A DNA stretch of 14,700 bases from Parvularcula sp. (GTDB taxonomy: Bacteria; Pseudomonadota; Alphaproteobacteria; Caulobacterales; Parvularculaceae), in assembly GCA_003506635.1 (NCBI GenBank), contig DNZB01000057.1, forward strand, positions 9,062-23,761, given 5' to 3'. The notes beneath the pieces were generated by a model. That model made no database searches, was not told where the DNA came from, and saw only the letters and a list, made by a program, of their open reading frames with translations. The position numbers and the translations under genes are program-made. Numbering within the stretch: position 1 is the stretch's first letter; every line of letters starts with the position of its first letter. This document shows, piece by piece, positions 1-5,069 of the stretch.

Positions 1-310
1 CGGGCAGGCCGGATATTTCCGCAGTGCGTCCGATCCAGTCGGCGTAATCGCCGAGGCCGCCCGCCGATAGGCTTTCGCCGAGCGCATCAAGCCGCGCATT
101 CGCCGAGACAAGCTGTTCGACCGTCGAGAAGCTTGCAAGCTGCGCGACGAACTGGGTCGAGTCGAGCGGCGACAAGGGGTCCTGGTTCCTTAGCTGAGCC
201 GTCAGCAGGCGGAGGAAACTCTGGAAATCTACCGACGTCTGCTCGCTCGCTGCGGCCGGCTTCGGCTGCGTCGCTGTCGCTGTCGTTGACGGCTGGAAAT
301 CGACTTGCAT
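1..310 (-). CDS. flgD: Flagellar hook cap protein FlgD, N-terminal part (cut by window edge)
   Basis: This is the first 103 codons of flgD; the rest lies left of position 1. FlgD caps the growing hook and guides addition of hook subunits. The visible protein begins MQVDFQPSTTATATATQPKP, a flexible Thr/Ala/Pro stretch. It continues with the diagnostic FlgD block at about residues 33-69: FLRLLTAQLRNQDPLSP, then DSTQFVAQLASFSTVEQ. The ATG at 308-310 has a strong ribosome site (AAGGAG, on the minus strand at 316-321) five bases upstream that overlaps the stop codon of fliK, only 10 bp away. The two genes are therefore surely cotranscribed and probably translationally coupled. The family assignment is secure. 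The C-terminal immunoglobulin-like part cannot be judged here. Confidence 0.95.
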   Translation of the reverse strand, partial: MQVDFQPSTTATATQPKPAAASEQTSVDFQSFLRLLTAQLRNQDPLSPLDSTQFVAQLASFSTVEQLVSANARLDALGESLSAGGLGDYADWIGRTAEISGLP

Positions 311-320
311 GATCGCTCCT

Positions 321-1634
321 TCACGCGATGAGATCGACCCTGTCCGTGGGCCTTACGATGCTTTGTCCGGCGATGTTCCGGACGAAGGCTTCCGGCGTTT
401 CACCGAACCGGAAGGTCCGGCGCTCACGCGTTCCGTTGTCTTGCGCCTGCGCGCCGCTGTCGCGGCGGTCGGAAAAGCTCAAGGTGAAATCCCCGGCGCC
501 CTGGCGCGCCAGTTCCCGCTGCAGGAAATCGGAATGGCGTCGAAGGATGTCGAGGGTTTCGCCGCGCTCGGTGGTGATCGCCGCCAGCAAGGCCCCGCCG
601 TCATCTTCGAAAAACTGGATCGAGACGGCGCCGAGATCCGGGGGGTCGAGCCGGATTTCAAGGCCGCCGTCGCTGCGCCGGGTGATCGTCGCGACTTCAA
701 ACGGCGGCGCCTTCGCCGCATGCGCTGCTTCCGCCGGCGTCGCCGCAAGGAAAGGCGCGGGGCCTTCAGCGGCCTGCACCTTTGACGGCAAGGACGCGAT
801 CTCATTTACGGCGGCGCTTTCAATCGCCAGCGGCGCGGCCTGCGGCGGCGGCGCTTTCTCGGGTCTGGCGGTCTCGGCCGGCGTGCGTTCGGCGGCGATG
901 GGTTCCGCGGCGGGAGGCGGCGCTTCGGCGCCGTTGCGCGAATTCGCACTTTCGGGCGCTGCGGCTTCCAAACCGCCGGCGCCGGACTGGGCTTTCGGCG
1001 CGCGCGGCGGCGGTTCGCTTGCCGCGCCTGCGCTCTCTCCGGCGATCGGCGCGCGATCCGGCGGCGGCGCGGCCTTGCCGGTTTGAGCGGGCCGCGGGGC
1101 CGGAGCCGGCGCCGCGGCGATGGCTTGTGTACGGAGCGTCCCGGCGTCTGGCGCGTCGCCGGCGGGCGCTGCAAGCGCGGCCGGCGTCACCGGGACGGCG
1201 CCGCCGTCGAGCGCGGACGGCGAAGGATGCTGGCTGTCGGCGTCTTCGGCGACGGCTTCGATGCGAAGTAAGGCGGTCTCAAGCGCGACAGGGAGCCGCT
1301 GGAGTTCGGCGGCGACAGGCGCGATCGCCGGCGGTTCGGCGACGCTGTCTTCCGTCTTGGACGTATCCCCGTCAGGTTGTGCGCCGGCGCCGCGCGGGGC
1401 GACCTTGTCTTTCGCCGCCGTCTCTCTGGCCTCAGTATCTTCAGCGCCAGCGCCCGCCGCGGCTTCCTTCAACGACCCGATCAAAAGGTTGAAGACATTT
1501 GCAGCGGCCAGGACTTCGTCCTTTTCCGGCGCGGCGGCGCGGGCTTTCGTCGGCTCGGCGGCGGTCGCCCGAAGGGCTGCGAATGCTTCCACAAAAACCT
1601 GCAACCCCGGTAACGGAGTGTTTAGCGTACACAA
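321..1634 (-). CDS. fliK: Flagellar hook-length control protein FliK
   Basis: FliK is the secreted molecular ruler that measures the hook and, with FlhB, switches export from hook to filament subunits. The first ~300 residues are low-complexity and rich in Ala, Pro and Glu, as usual for the ruler part. A folded C-terminal Flg_hook domain spans roughly residues 310-395, with the conserved block GGLEIRLDPPDLGAVSIQF followed by the DILRRHSDFLQRELAR helix. The length, 437 aa from a TTG at 1632-1634, is normal. That start is doubtful: a TATAGT promoter-like -10 sits at 1634-1639 on the same strand and would place transcription start inside the annotated N-terminus. In-frame alternatives are TTG at 1602-1604 and GTG at 1590-1592; the latter follows GCAGG at a good distance and gives 423 aa. 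The gene is first in an operon with flgD. The family call is strong, the start is not. Confidence 0.9.
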   Translation of the reverse strand: MCTLNTPLPGLQVFVEAFAALRATAAEPTKARAAAPEKDEVLAAANVFNLLIGSLKEAAAGAGAEDTEARETAAKDKVAPRGAGAQPDGDTSKTEDSVAEPPAIAPVAAELQRLPVALETALLRIEAVAEDADSQHPSPSALDGGAVPVTPAALAAPAGDAPDAGTLRTQAIAAAPAPAPRPAQTGKAAPPPDRAPIAGESAGAASEPPPRAPKAQSGAGGLEAAAPESANSRNGAEAPPPAAEPIAAERTPAETARPEKAPPPQAAPLAIESAAVNEIASLPSKVQAAEGPAPFLAATPAEAAHAAKAPPFEVATITRRSDGGLEIRLDPPDLGAVSIQFFEDDGGALLAAITTERGETLDILRRHSDFLQRELARQGAGDFTLSFSDRRDSGAQAQDNGTRERRTFRFGETPEAFVRNIAGQSIVRPTDRVDLIA

Positions 1635-1639
1635 CTATA
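1634..1639 (-). promoter_or_regulatory. Possible -10 element for fliK-flgD
   Basis: The minus strand reads TATAGT here, five of six bases of the TATAAT consensus. The hexamer 17 bp upstream is poor (TTCCCT) but overlaps the CtrA-type site, as is common in activator-dependent promoters. Transcription would then start around 1625-1628, downstream of the TTG usually taken as the fliK start. This is a motif-based guess in a very short gap. Confidence 0.35.
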
Positions 1640-1654
1640 GGTAGCAGTCACGGT

Positions 1655-1669
1655 TTAGGGAAAGGTTAA
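1655..1669. promoter_or_regulatory. Candidate CtrA-type site between fliK and cheL
   Basis: The sequence TTAG-N7-TTAA (TTAG at 1655-1658, TTAA at 1666-1669) matches seven of eight fixed bases of the TTAA-N7-TTAA recognition site of CtrA, the cell-cycle regulator that activates early flagellar genes in Caulobacter. It lies in the 37-bp gap between divergent fliK and cheL. On the minus strand it reads TTAA-N7-CTAA and ends about 15 bp before a TATAGT -10-like hexamer, the usual geometry for CtrA overlapping a -35 region. That favours control of fliK-flgD. On the plus strand it almost touches the cheL GTG, so it would leave no room for a cheL promoter. Binding is inferred from the motif only. 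Confidence 0.45.
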
Positions 1670-1671
1670 GC

Positions 1672-1953
1672 GTGACCCGCATCGCGCCTTCCGAGGCTCT
1701 GAAGATTGTCTCGCCCGGCGGCCCCGCGCAGCCGGGGACTTCGCCGGCCGCCGCCGCCAGGGAGTTCGAAGCGGCCTTCGCCGCCGAGATGCTGAAACAT
1801 TCGGGAGTCGGCCGGGCGGTCGCTTCCGACAGCGGATTCGGCGGCGAGGCGATGGCGAGCTTTCTCGTCGAGGAGATTGGACGGCTGATCGCCGAGCGCG
1901 GCGGCTTCGGCGTCGCTGAGATGATCGAGCGGCGGCTCGACCGTGCGCAATGA
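1672..1953 (+). CDS. cheL: Rod-binding protein (FlgJ N-terminal domain / CheL type)
   Basis: This 93-residue protein is a stand-alone FlgJ N-terminal (rod-binding) domain, called CheL in Caulobacter and relatives. It is thought to cap or scaffold the growing rod in the periplasm. The domain fills residues ~29-88: REFEAAFAAEMLKHSG at the start, then GGEAMASFLVEEIGRLIAE and the Gly-rich GGFGVAEMIE ending. The muramidase domain of enteric FlgJ is absent, as normal for this class. The start is a GTG at 1672 with AAAGG at 1661-1665 as ribosome site. The last codons overlap the next gene by ATGA, so the two are probably translationally coupled. A divergent fliK lies 37 bp upstream. There is no signal peptide, consistent with export through the flagellar apparatus. 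Confidence 0.85.
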   Translation: MTRIAPSEALKIVSPGGPAQPGTSPAAAAREFEAAFAAEMLKHSGVGRAVASDSGFGGEAMASFLVEEIGRLIAERGGFGVAEMIERRLDRAQ

Positions 1954-2330
1954 CGGCGGCGGCGAGAGACATCGCGGCGACAATCCGTATGCTGACGGAG
2001 CTGGCCGTTCGTGAATCGCGTGCGTTGAAGCGGCGAAGCTTCAAGGAAATCGCCGAAGTCGCCGAAAAAAAGCGCGCCCTCGCCGACCGGCTTGAGACAG
2101 CGTCGGCGCCGCCGCGGGGCGCGCTCAGCGACGGCGCCCGCCGCGATCTTGCGCGCCTTGTCGCGCTATTGGCGGATAACGAGGCGCGCCTGGCCTCCTT
2201 GCGCGACAGCATTGCGCGCGCGCGCGTCCGGCTTGACGCCATCGTCGCCGCGGAGCGCTCGGCGGGCGTTTACGGCGCGCACGGGCGCGGACACTTCACA
2301 CCGGCGCCGGGCGCCGGACGAAACGCCTGA
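1950..2330 (+). CDS. Small coiled-coil flagellar protein, FlgN/FlbY-like (putative export chaperone)
   Basis: This is a 126-residue, Arg/Ala-rich, almost entirely helical protein with heptad-like spacing through residues ~5-105 and a short non-helical tail ending near the YGAHGR motif. It overlaps the rod-binding gene by four bases (ATGA), so the two should be made together. Size, helicity and position fit FlgN-type chaperones, which keep hook-filament junction proteins soluble. They also fit the small proteins (FlbY in Caulobacter) encoded next to cheL. I recognise the class by context and shape rather than by a firm motif, so function is inferred. No signal peptide or membrane segment is seen. 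The overlapping ATG at 1950 is the only well-placed start. Confidence 0.55.
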   Translation: MTAAARDIAATIRMLTELAVRESRALKRRSFKEIAEVAEKKRALADRLETASAPPRGALSDGARRDLARLVALLADNEARLASLRDSIARARVRLDAIVAAERSAGVYGAHGRGHFTPAPGAGRNA

Positions 2331-2346
2331 CGCATTAACGAAATAG

Positions 2347-2352
2347 TATACT
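2347..2352 (+). promoter_or_regulatory. Possible -10 element upstream of flagellin
   Basis: TATACT matches five of six bases of TATAAT and lies within the 8-bp perfect palindrome AGTATACT (2345-2352), in an AT-rich patch unusual for this region. A TTAACG half-site precedes it at 2335-2340. No good -35 is found at 16-18 bp. If used, it would start a ~165-nt flagellin leader covering all the hairpins at 2391-2473. It competes with the sigma-54-like site at 2446. Confidence 0.25.
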
Positions 2353-2390
2353 CCAGGTTGTATTGATCGCCTCGCACAAGCAATCGTGCT

Positions 2391-2473
2391 GCCGGCGTGA
2401 GACCGTCGGCAAAGGGGCAGGACGCCCCAACAGCCCGCTGAAAGCTGGCGCGCCGGCTGCGACCCCGTCGGGG
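2391..2473 (+). promoter_or_regulatory. Hairpin-rich region before flagellin, possible structured mRNA leader
   Basis: Four compact inverted repeats follow each other. First, 2391-2397 pairs with 2404-2410 (7 bp, one G-U, loop UGAGAC). Second, GGGGC 2414-2418 pairs with GCCCC 2424-2428 (loop AGGAC). Third, 2443-2448 pairs with 2453-2458 (6 bp, one G-U, loop CGCG). Fourth, CCCC 2463-2466 pairs with GGGG 2470-2473 (3-nt loop). None is followed by a T tract, so they are not ordinary terminators. In Caulobacter, FlbT acts on the 5' untranslated part of flagellin mRNA, and flbT lies just downstream here, so a folded regulatory leader is plausible. Whether the region is transcribed depends on which promoter is real. 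Confidence 0.4.
2446..2460 (+). promoter_or_regulatory. Candidate sigma-54 promoter for flagellin
   Basis: TGGCGC (2446-2451), five spacer bases and CTGC (2457-2460) give the invariant GG-N10-GC core of sigma-54 promoters and fit the TGGCAC-N5-TTGC consensus apart from two positions. Late flagellar genes, including flagellins, use sigma-54 in Caulobacter. Transcription would start near 2472 and leave a leader of ~50 nt. In DNA this rich in G+C such a match can arise by chance, and the same bases form one of the hairpins, so this is a moderate call. No activator site was identified. Confidence 0.35.
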
Positions 2474-2507
2474 CCGGTTCTAGTTGAGTTCAGCAGAATC
2501 TGAATCA

Positions 2508-2525
2508 GAGAAAGGAACCCTCGTG
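2508..2525 (+). promoter_or_regulatory. Ribosome binding site and GTG start of flagellin
   Basis: GAGAAAGGA at 2508-2516 lies six bases before the GTG at 2523-2525. This fixes the flagellin start. The in-frame TTG at 2484 would add 13 polar residues (Ser/Glu-rich) not seen at flagellin N-termini and would place the ribosome site inside the gene. Confidence 0.85.
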
Positions 2526-3362
2526 GCCAGCATTCAGACGAACAACAGCGCCATCGTCGCGCTGCAAAACCTTCGCACCGTCAATCGCAATCTTTCGGTC
2601 GTGCAAGAGCAGATTTCGACCGGCAAGAAGATCAGCAACGCGAAAGACAACGCTTCGATCTACGCGATTTCGACCGTCATCAAATCCGACGTCGAAGGCT
2701 TCAAGCGAATTTCGGACTCGCTCAATCTCGGAACCTCGACTGTCGCCGTCGCGCGGGGCGCGGCGGAACAGGTGACGGACATCCTGACGCAGATCAAGGG
2801 CCTCGTCGTCCAGTCGCAGGAAGCGAACGTCGACCGCACCAAAATCCAGGCCGACGTCACGCAGCTGACCAATCAGGTCGATTCGATCGTCAACGCCGCC
2901 CAGTTCAACGGCCTGAACCTCGTCAAGGCCGCGACCGGCACCGTGACCTTCCTTGCCTCGCTCGACCGCGACGCCGCCGGCACCGTGACCGCGAGCAGCA
3001 TTTCGGTCGCCGCGCAAAGCCTTGAGACCGGCGCGGGCGGCGGTCTTGCAGCGCTCGCCACAATCGACGTTTCGACCGCGGCCGGAGCCGCGTCGGCGCT
3101 GACCGCGATCGAAGGTCTCGTTCAAACGGCGATCGACGCCGCCGCTTCCTTCGGTTCGTCGCAAAAGCGGATCGAGACGCAGAACGAATTCGTCCGTCAG
3201 CTGACGGATGCGTTGACGAGCGGCATCGGCGCCTTGACCGACGCCGACCTCGAGGAGGCCTCGGCGCGGCTCCAATCGCTGCAGGTTCAGCAGCAGCTCG
3301 GCGTTCAGGCGCTGTCGATCGCCAATCAGTCGCCGCAGTCGATCCTCGCCTTGTTCCGTTAA
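2523..3362 (+). CDS. Flagellin (filament subunit)
   Basis: Flagellin is exported through the flagellar channel and polymerises into the filament. The protein has 279 residues from the GTG at 2523. The N-terminal D0/D1 helices run over ~1-130, with SAIVALQNLRTVNRNLS, QISTGKKISNAKDNAS and AAQFNGLNLV. A short Ala/Gly/Thr-rich linker of about 50-60 residues follows. The C-terminal D1/D0 helices run over ~190-279 and end QQQLGVQALSIANQSPQSIL with final residues ALFR. The outer D2/D3 domains are missing, as usual for short alphaproteobacterial flagellins. The gene is alone between a hairpin-rich leader and a strong terminator and is followed by flaF-flbT. The segment equivalent to the TLR5-contact site of Salmonella flagellin reads LTQIKGLVVQ and differs at key positions. 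The symbol is left blank because flagellin names vary and paralogues may exist elsewhere. Confidence 0.96.
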   Translation: MASIQTNNSAIVALQNLRTVNRNLSVVQEQISTGKKISNAKDNASIYAISTVIKSDVEGFKRISDSLNLGTSTVAVARGAAEQVTDILTQIKGLVVQSQEANVDRTKIQADVTQLTNQVDSIVNAAQFNGLNLVKAATGTVTFLASLDRDAAGTVTASSISVAAQSLETGAGGGLAALATIDVSTAAGAASALTAIEGLVQTAIDAAASFGSSQKRIETQNEFVRQLTDALTSGIGALTDADLEEASARLQSLQVQQQLGVQALSIANQSPQSILALFR

Positions 3363-3377
3363 TCGGGTGGAGAAGGG

Positions 3378-3407
3378 GGGAGCGCCGCTCGCCGGCGCTC
3401 CCTTTTT
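3378..3407 (+). terminator. Rho-independent terminator after flagellin
   Basis: A perfect 10-bp stem (GGGAGCGCCG at 3378-3387 with its complement at 3393-3402) closes a five-base loop and is followed directly by TTTTT (3403-3407). It begins 15 bases after the flagellin stop codon. It should separate the abundant flagellin mRNA from flaF-flbT, though partial read-through cannot be excluded. Confidence 0.93.
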
Positions 3408-3445
3408 CACGGTTCGATTAGACGATTAACGAAAGACCGCGCGCG

Positions 3446-3835
3446 ATGGCCCACGTTTCACTGGCGTCAAAAGGATACCAGTCCTCAATGCTGGCGACCG
3501 CGAGCCCGCGCTCTATTGAAGGGGCCGCGCTCGCGAAGGCCTCCGCCGACCTCAAGGCGGCGTCCGCACGCATCAGCGACGATCATCCAGGCTATATCGC
3601 CGCGCTTTCCCGCAACCTCACCTTGTGGACGCGCTTCGCCGCCGACGCGGCGGATTCGCGCAACGGCTTGCCGGTCGAACTGCGCGCCGGGGTCATCCGG
3701 CTTGCGGCATTCGTCCGCCATCACACGATGCGCTTGCAGCGGGGCGATCCGGCGGAGATCAGCGTCCTCCTCGAAATCAACAAGAACATCGCGGAAGGCC
3801 TGCGCGGCTCCGGCCGCGCGCGGAGCGAGGAATGA
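3446..3835 (+). CDS. flaF: Flagellar biosynthesis regulator FlaF
   Basis: FlaF is a cytoplasmic protein of Alphaproteobacteria needed for flagellin synthesis and secretion; in Caulobacter it acts in balance with FlbT on flagellin. The 129 residues show the family features in order: a tyrosine-glutamine near the start (GYQSS), ATASPRSIEG at ~18-27, a central YIAALSRNLTLWTRFAADAA, the NGLPVELRAGVIRLAAFVRH block at ~73-92, and EINKNIAEGL near the end. The ribosome site before ATG 3446 is weak (GAAAG at 3431-3435). The gene starts 38 bp after the flagellin terminator and overlaps flbT by ATGA. No separate promoter is obvious in the short gap, which carries a tandem CGATTA repeat at 3415-3428. Confidence 0.93.
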   Translation: MAHVSLASKGYQSSMLATASPRSIEGAALAKASADLKAASARISDDHPGYIAALSRNLTLWTRFAADAADSRNGLPVELRAGVIRLAAFVRHHTMRLQRGDPAEISVLLEINKNIAEGLRGSGRARSEE

Positions 3836-4230
3836 CCGGCCTCGTCCTCAAGCTGCGGCCTTTTGAAAAGCTGCTGATCAACGGCGCCGTCCTGCAGAAC
3901 GGCGCACGCGCGACGCGGCTTCGCGTTCGGTCCGCTGACGCAACCGTGTTGCGGCTGCGCGATGCGCTTCATCCGCGCGACGCGGCGTCGCAGGCGGGCC
4001 GCATCTACTATATCGCGCAGCTCGCCGTCGCCGGAGAAGCAGAACCCGGCGCGGCGCTCGCTGAGCTTTCGCCGCTGATCGACGACGCGCTAGGCGCGGC
4101 CGGGGACGAGCGCGCGCAGGCCGCGCTCCTCAAGGCGCGCGAGGCGGCCCTCGCGGGCCGGCTCTTTTCGGTGATGCGCGCGATCAAGCCGCTGCTCGCC
4201 GCCGAGGCGCCGCCGCCCGGCGCCCCCTGA
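3832..4230 (+). CDS. flbT: Flagellin translational repressor FlbT
   Basis: FlbT represses flagellin expression after transcription by acting on the flagellin mRNA leader, and so couples filament production to completion of the hook-basal body. The 132-residue protein starts with the typical MTGLVLKLRPFEKLLINGAV. It then has the VRSADATVLRLRDALHPRDA stretch and a RIYYIAQLAVAGE helix, with a C-terminal helical half ending in a short Pro/Ala tail. A GGAG at 3822-3825 serves ATG 3832, which overlaps the flaF stop (ATGA). The next gene begins on the last base of the flbT stop codon. The likely RNA target, the flagellin leader, lies about 1.3 kb upstream in this same window. Confidence 0.94.
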   Translation: MTGLVLKLRPFEKLLINGAVLQNGARATRLRVRSADATVLRLRDALHPRDAASQAGRIYYIAQLAVAGEAEPGAALAELSPLIDDALGAAGDERAQAALLKAREAALAGRLFSVMRAIKPLLAAEAPPPGAP

Positions 4231-5069
4231 TGTTCACCCCGGTCGTCCCCTTCGGCGGTTTCGCCGGCTGGAAAGTTTTCGAGCGGACGGCGGCGCGGCA
4301 ATTCGCGGCCTTCGAAAAATCGCCGGAGCTCCAGCGCGATCTCGCTTATTTCCGCGATAAAATCGGCTCCGTCACGTCGGCCGAAGCGCTGGTCGCCGAC
4401 CGCCGGCTACTCAACGTCGCGCTCGGCGCCTTCGGCCTTGAATCGGAAATCGCGAAAAAAGCGATCATCCGCCGCGTTCTCGAACAGCCGCCGGGCGACC
4501 CGAAATCCTTCGCCAATCGCCTTAACGATCCGCGCTGGCGCGCCTTTGCCCGCGCCTTCGGATTCGCGAGCGGCGCGCCGCCGCTGTCGTCAAAGGCGTT
4601 TCAATCCGACATCGAGGCGCGCTATGCGGAGCGCGCATTTGAAAGCGCCGCGGGGGAAGCGGACGCCAATATCCGCCTCGCCCTGAATTTCAAGCGCGAG
4701 ATCAAGGCGATCGCCGAGGGCGCGAGCGTCGATCGCTCCGGCTGGTTCCAGATCCTCGGGCAGCAGCCCTTGCGGCGCGTCGTCGAAACGGCTTTCGGTT
4801 TGCCGGCGAGCTTTGCAAGCCTTGATGTCGACCGGCAACGCGCGATCCTTGAAGAGAAAGCGGCGCAAAGCTTTGGCGGACGGTCCCCCGCCGTTTTCGC
4901 CAGCGCCGAGACGGTCGATGCGACGCTGCGGCGCTTCTTCCTGAGGGACGCCGCGCAAGCGGCGCCGACGACGGGCCGCGGCGTCGCGGCGCTGACGCTG
5001 CTGACGGCGCCCGGCGCTGCGCCGGCGGCCTCGCTCTTCAGCGCGCGGGCCGCCGAATCGGCGCGCTAG
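4230..5069 (+). CDS. DUF1217 flagellar-locus protein
   Basis: This is a 279-residue protein of the DUF1217 family, which occurs in alphaproteobacterial flagellar clusters and has no established function that I know of. Family features visible are the early aromatic segment FGGFAGWKVFERTAARQFAAF, SPELQRDLAYFRDKIGSV at ~32-49, and the run VALGAFGLESEIAKKAIIRRVLEQ at ~66-89. The last is followed by SFANRLNDPRWRAFARAFGF. There is no signal peptide, so it is cytoplasmic or exported by the flagellar system. The start ATG overlaps the flbT stop by one base, making this the third gene of flaF-flbT-DUF1217. Its TAG stop shares a CTAG with the stop of convergent fliI, leaving no room for a terminator between the two operons. 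Confidence 0.8.
   Translation: MFTPVVPFGGFAGWKVFERTAARQFAAFEKSPELQRDLAYFRDKIGSVTSAEALVADRRLLNVALGAFGLESEIAKKAIIRRVLEQPPGDPKSFANRLNDPRWRAFARAFGFASGAPPLSSKAFQSDIEARYAERAFESAAGEADANIRLALNFKREIKAIAEGASVDRSGWFQILGQQPLRRVVETAFGLPASFASLDVDRQRAILEEKAAQSFGGRSPAVFASAETVDATLRRFFLRDAAQAAPTTGRGVAALTLLTAPGAAPAASLFSARAAESAR

Noticed and set aside
2380..2393. GG-N10-GC sigma-54-like pattern on the minus strand
   Set aside because: It would transcribe away from flagellin, antisense to the FlgN/FlbY-like and rod-binding genes, and its -24 element is poor (CGGCAG).
2414..2428. GGGGC-loop-GCCCC hairpin as a terminator for the cheL operon
   Set aside because: No T tract follows, and the next bases lead into further hairpins; it is better treated as part of the flagellin leader region.
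2484..2522. Upstream TTG start of flagellin adding 13 residues
   Set aside because: The ribosome site GAGAAAGGA at 2508-2516 points to GTG 2523, and the shorter protein has the standard flagellin N-terminus.
2505..3410. 301-codon minus-strand frame covering the flagellin gene and its terminator
   Set aside because: It is antisense to a certain flagellin gene, its Arg/Asp-rich composition is a frame artefact, and it would run through the terminator hairpin.
3415..3429. TTAG...TTAA before flaF as a CtrA site
   Set aside because: The spacing is four bases instead of seven, so it does not fit the known recognition site.
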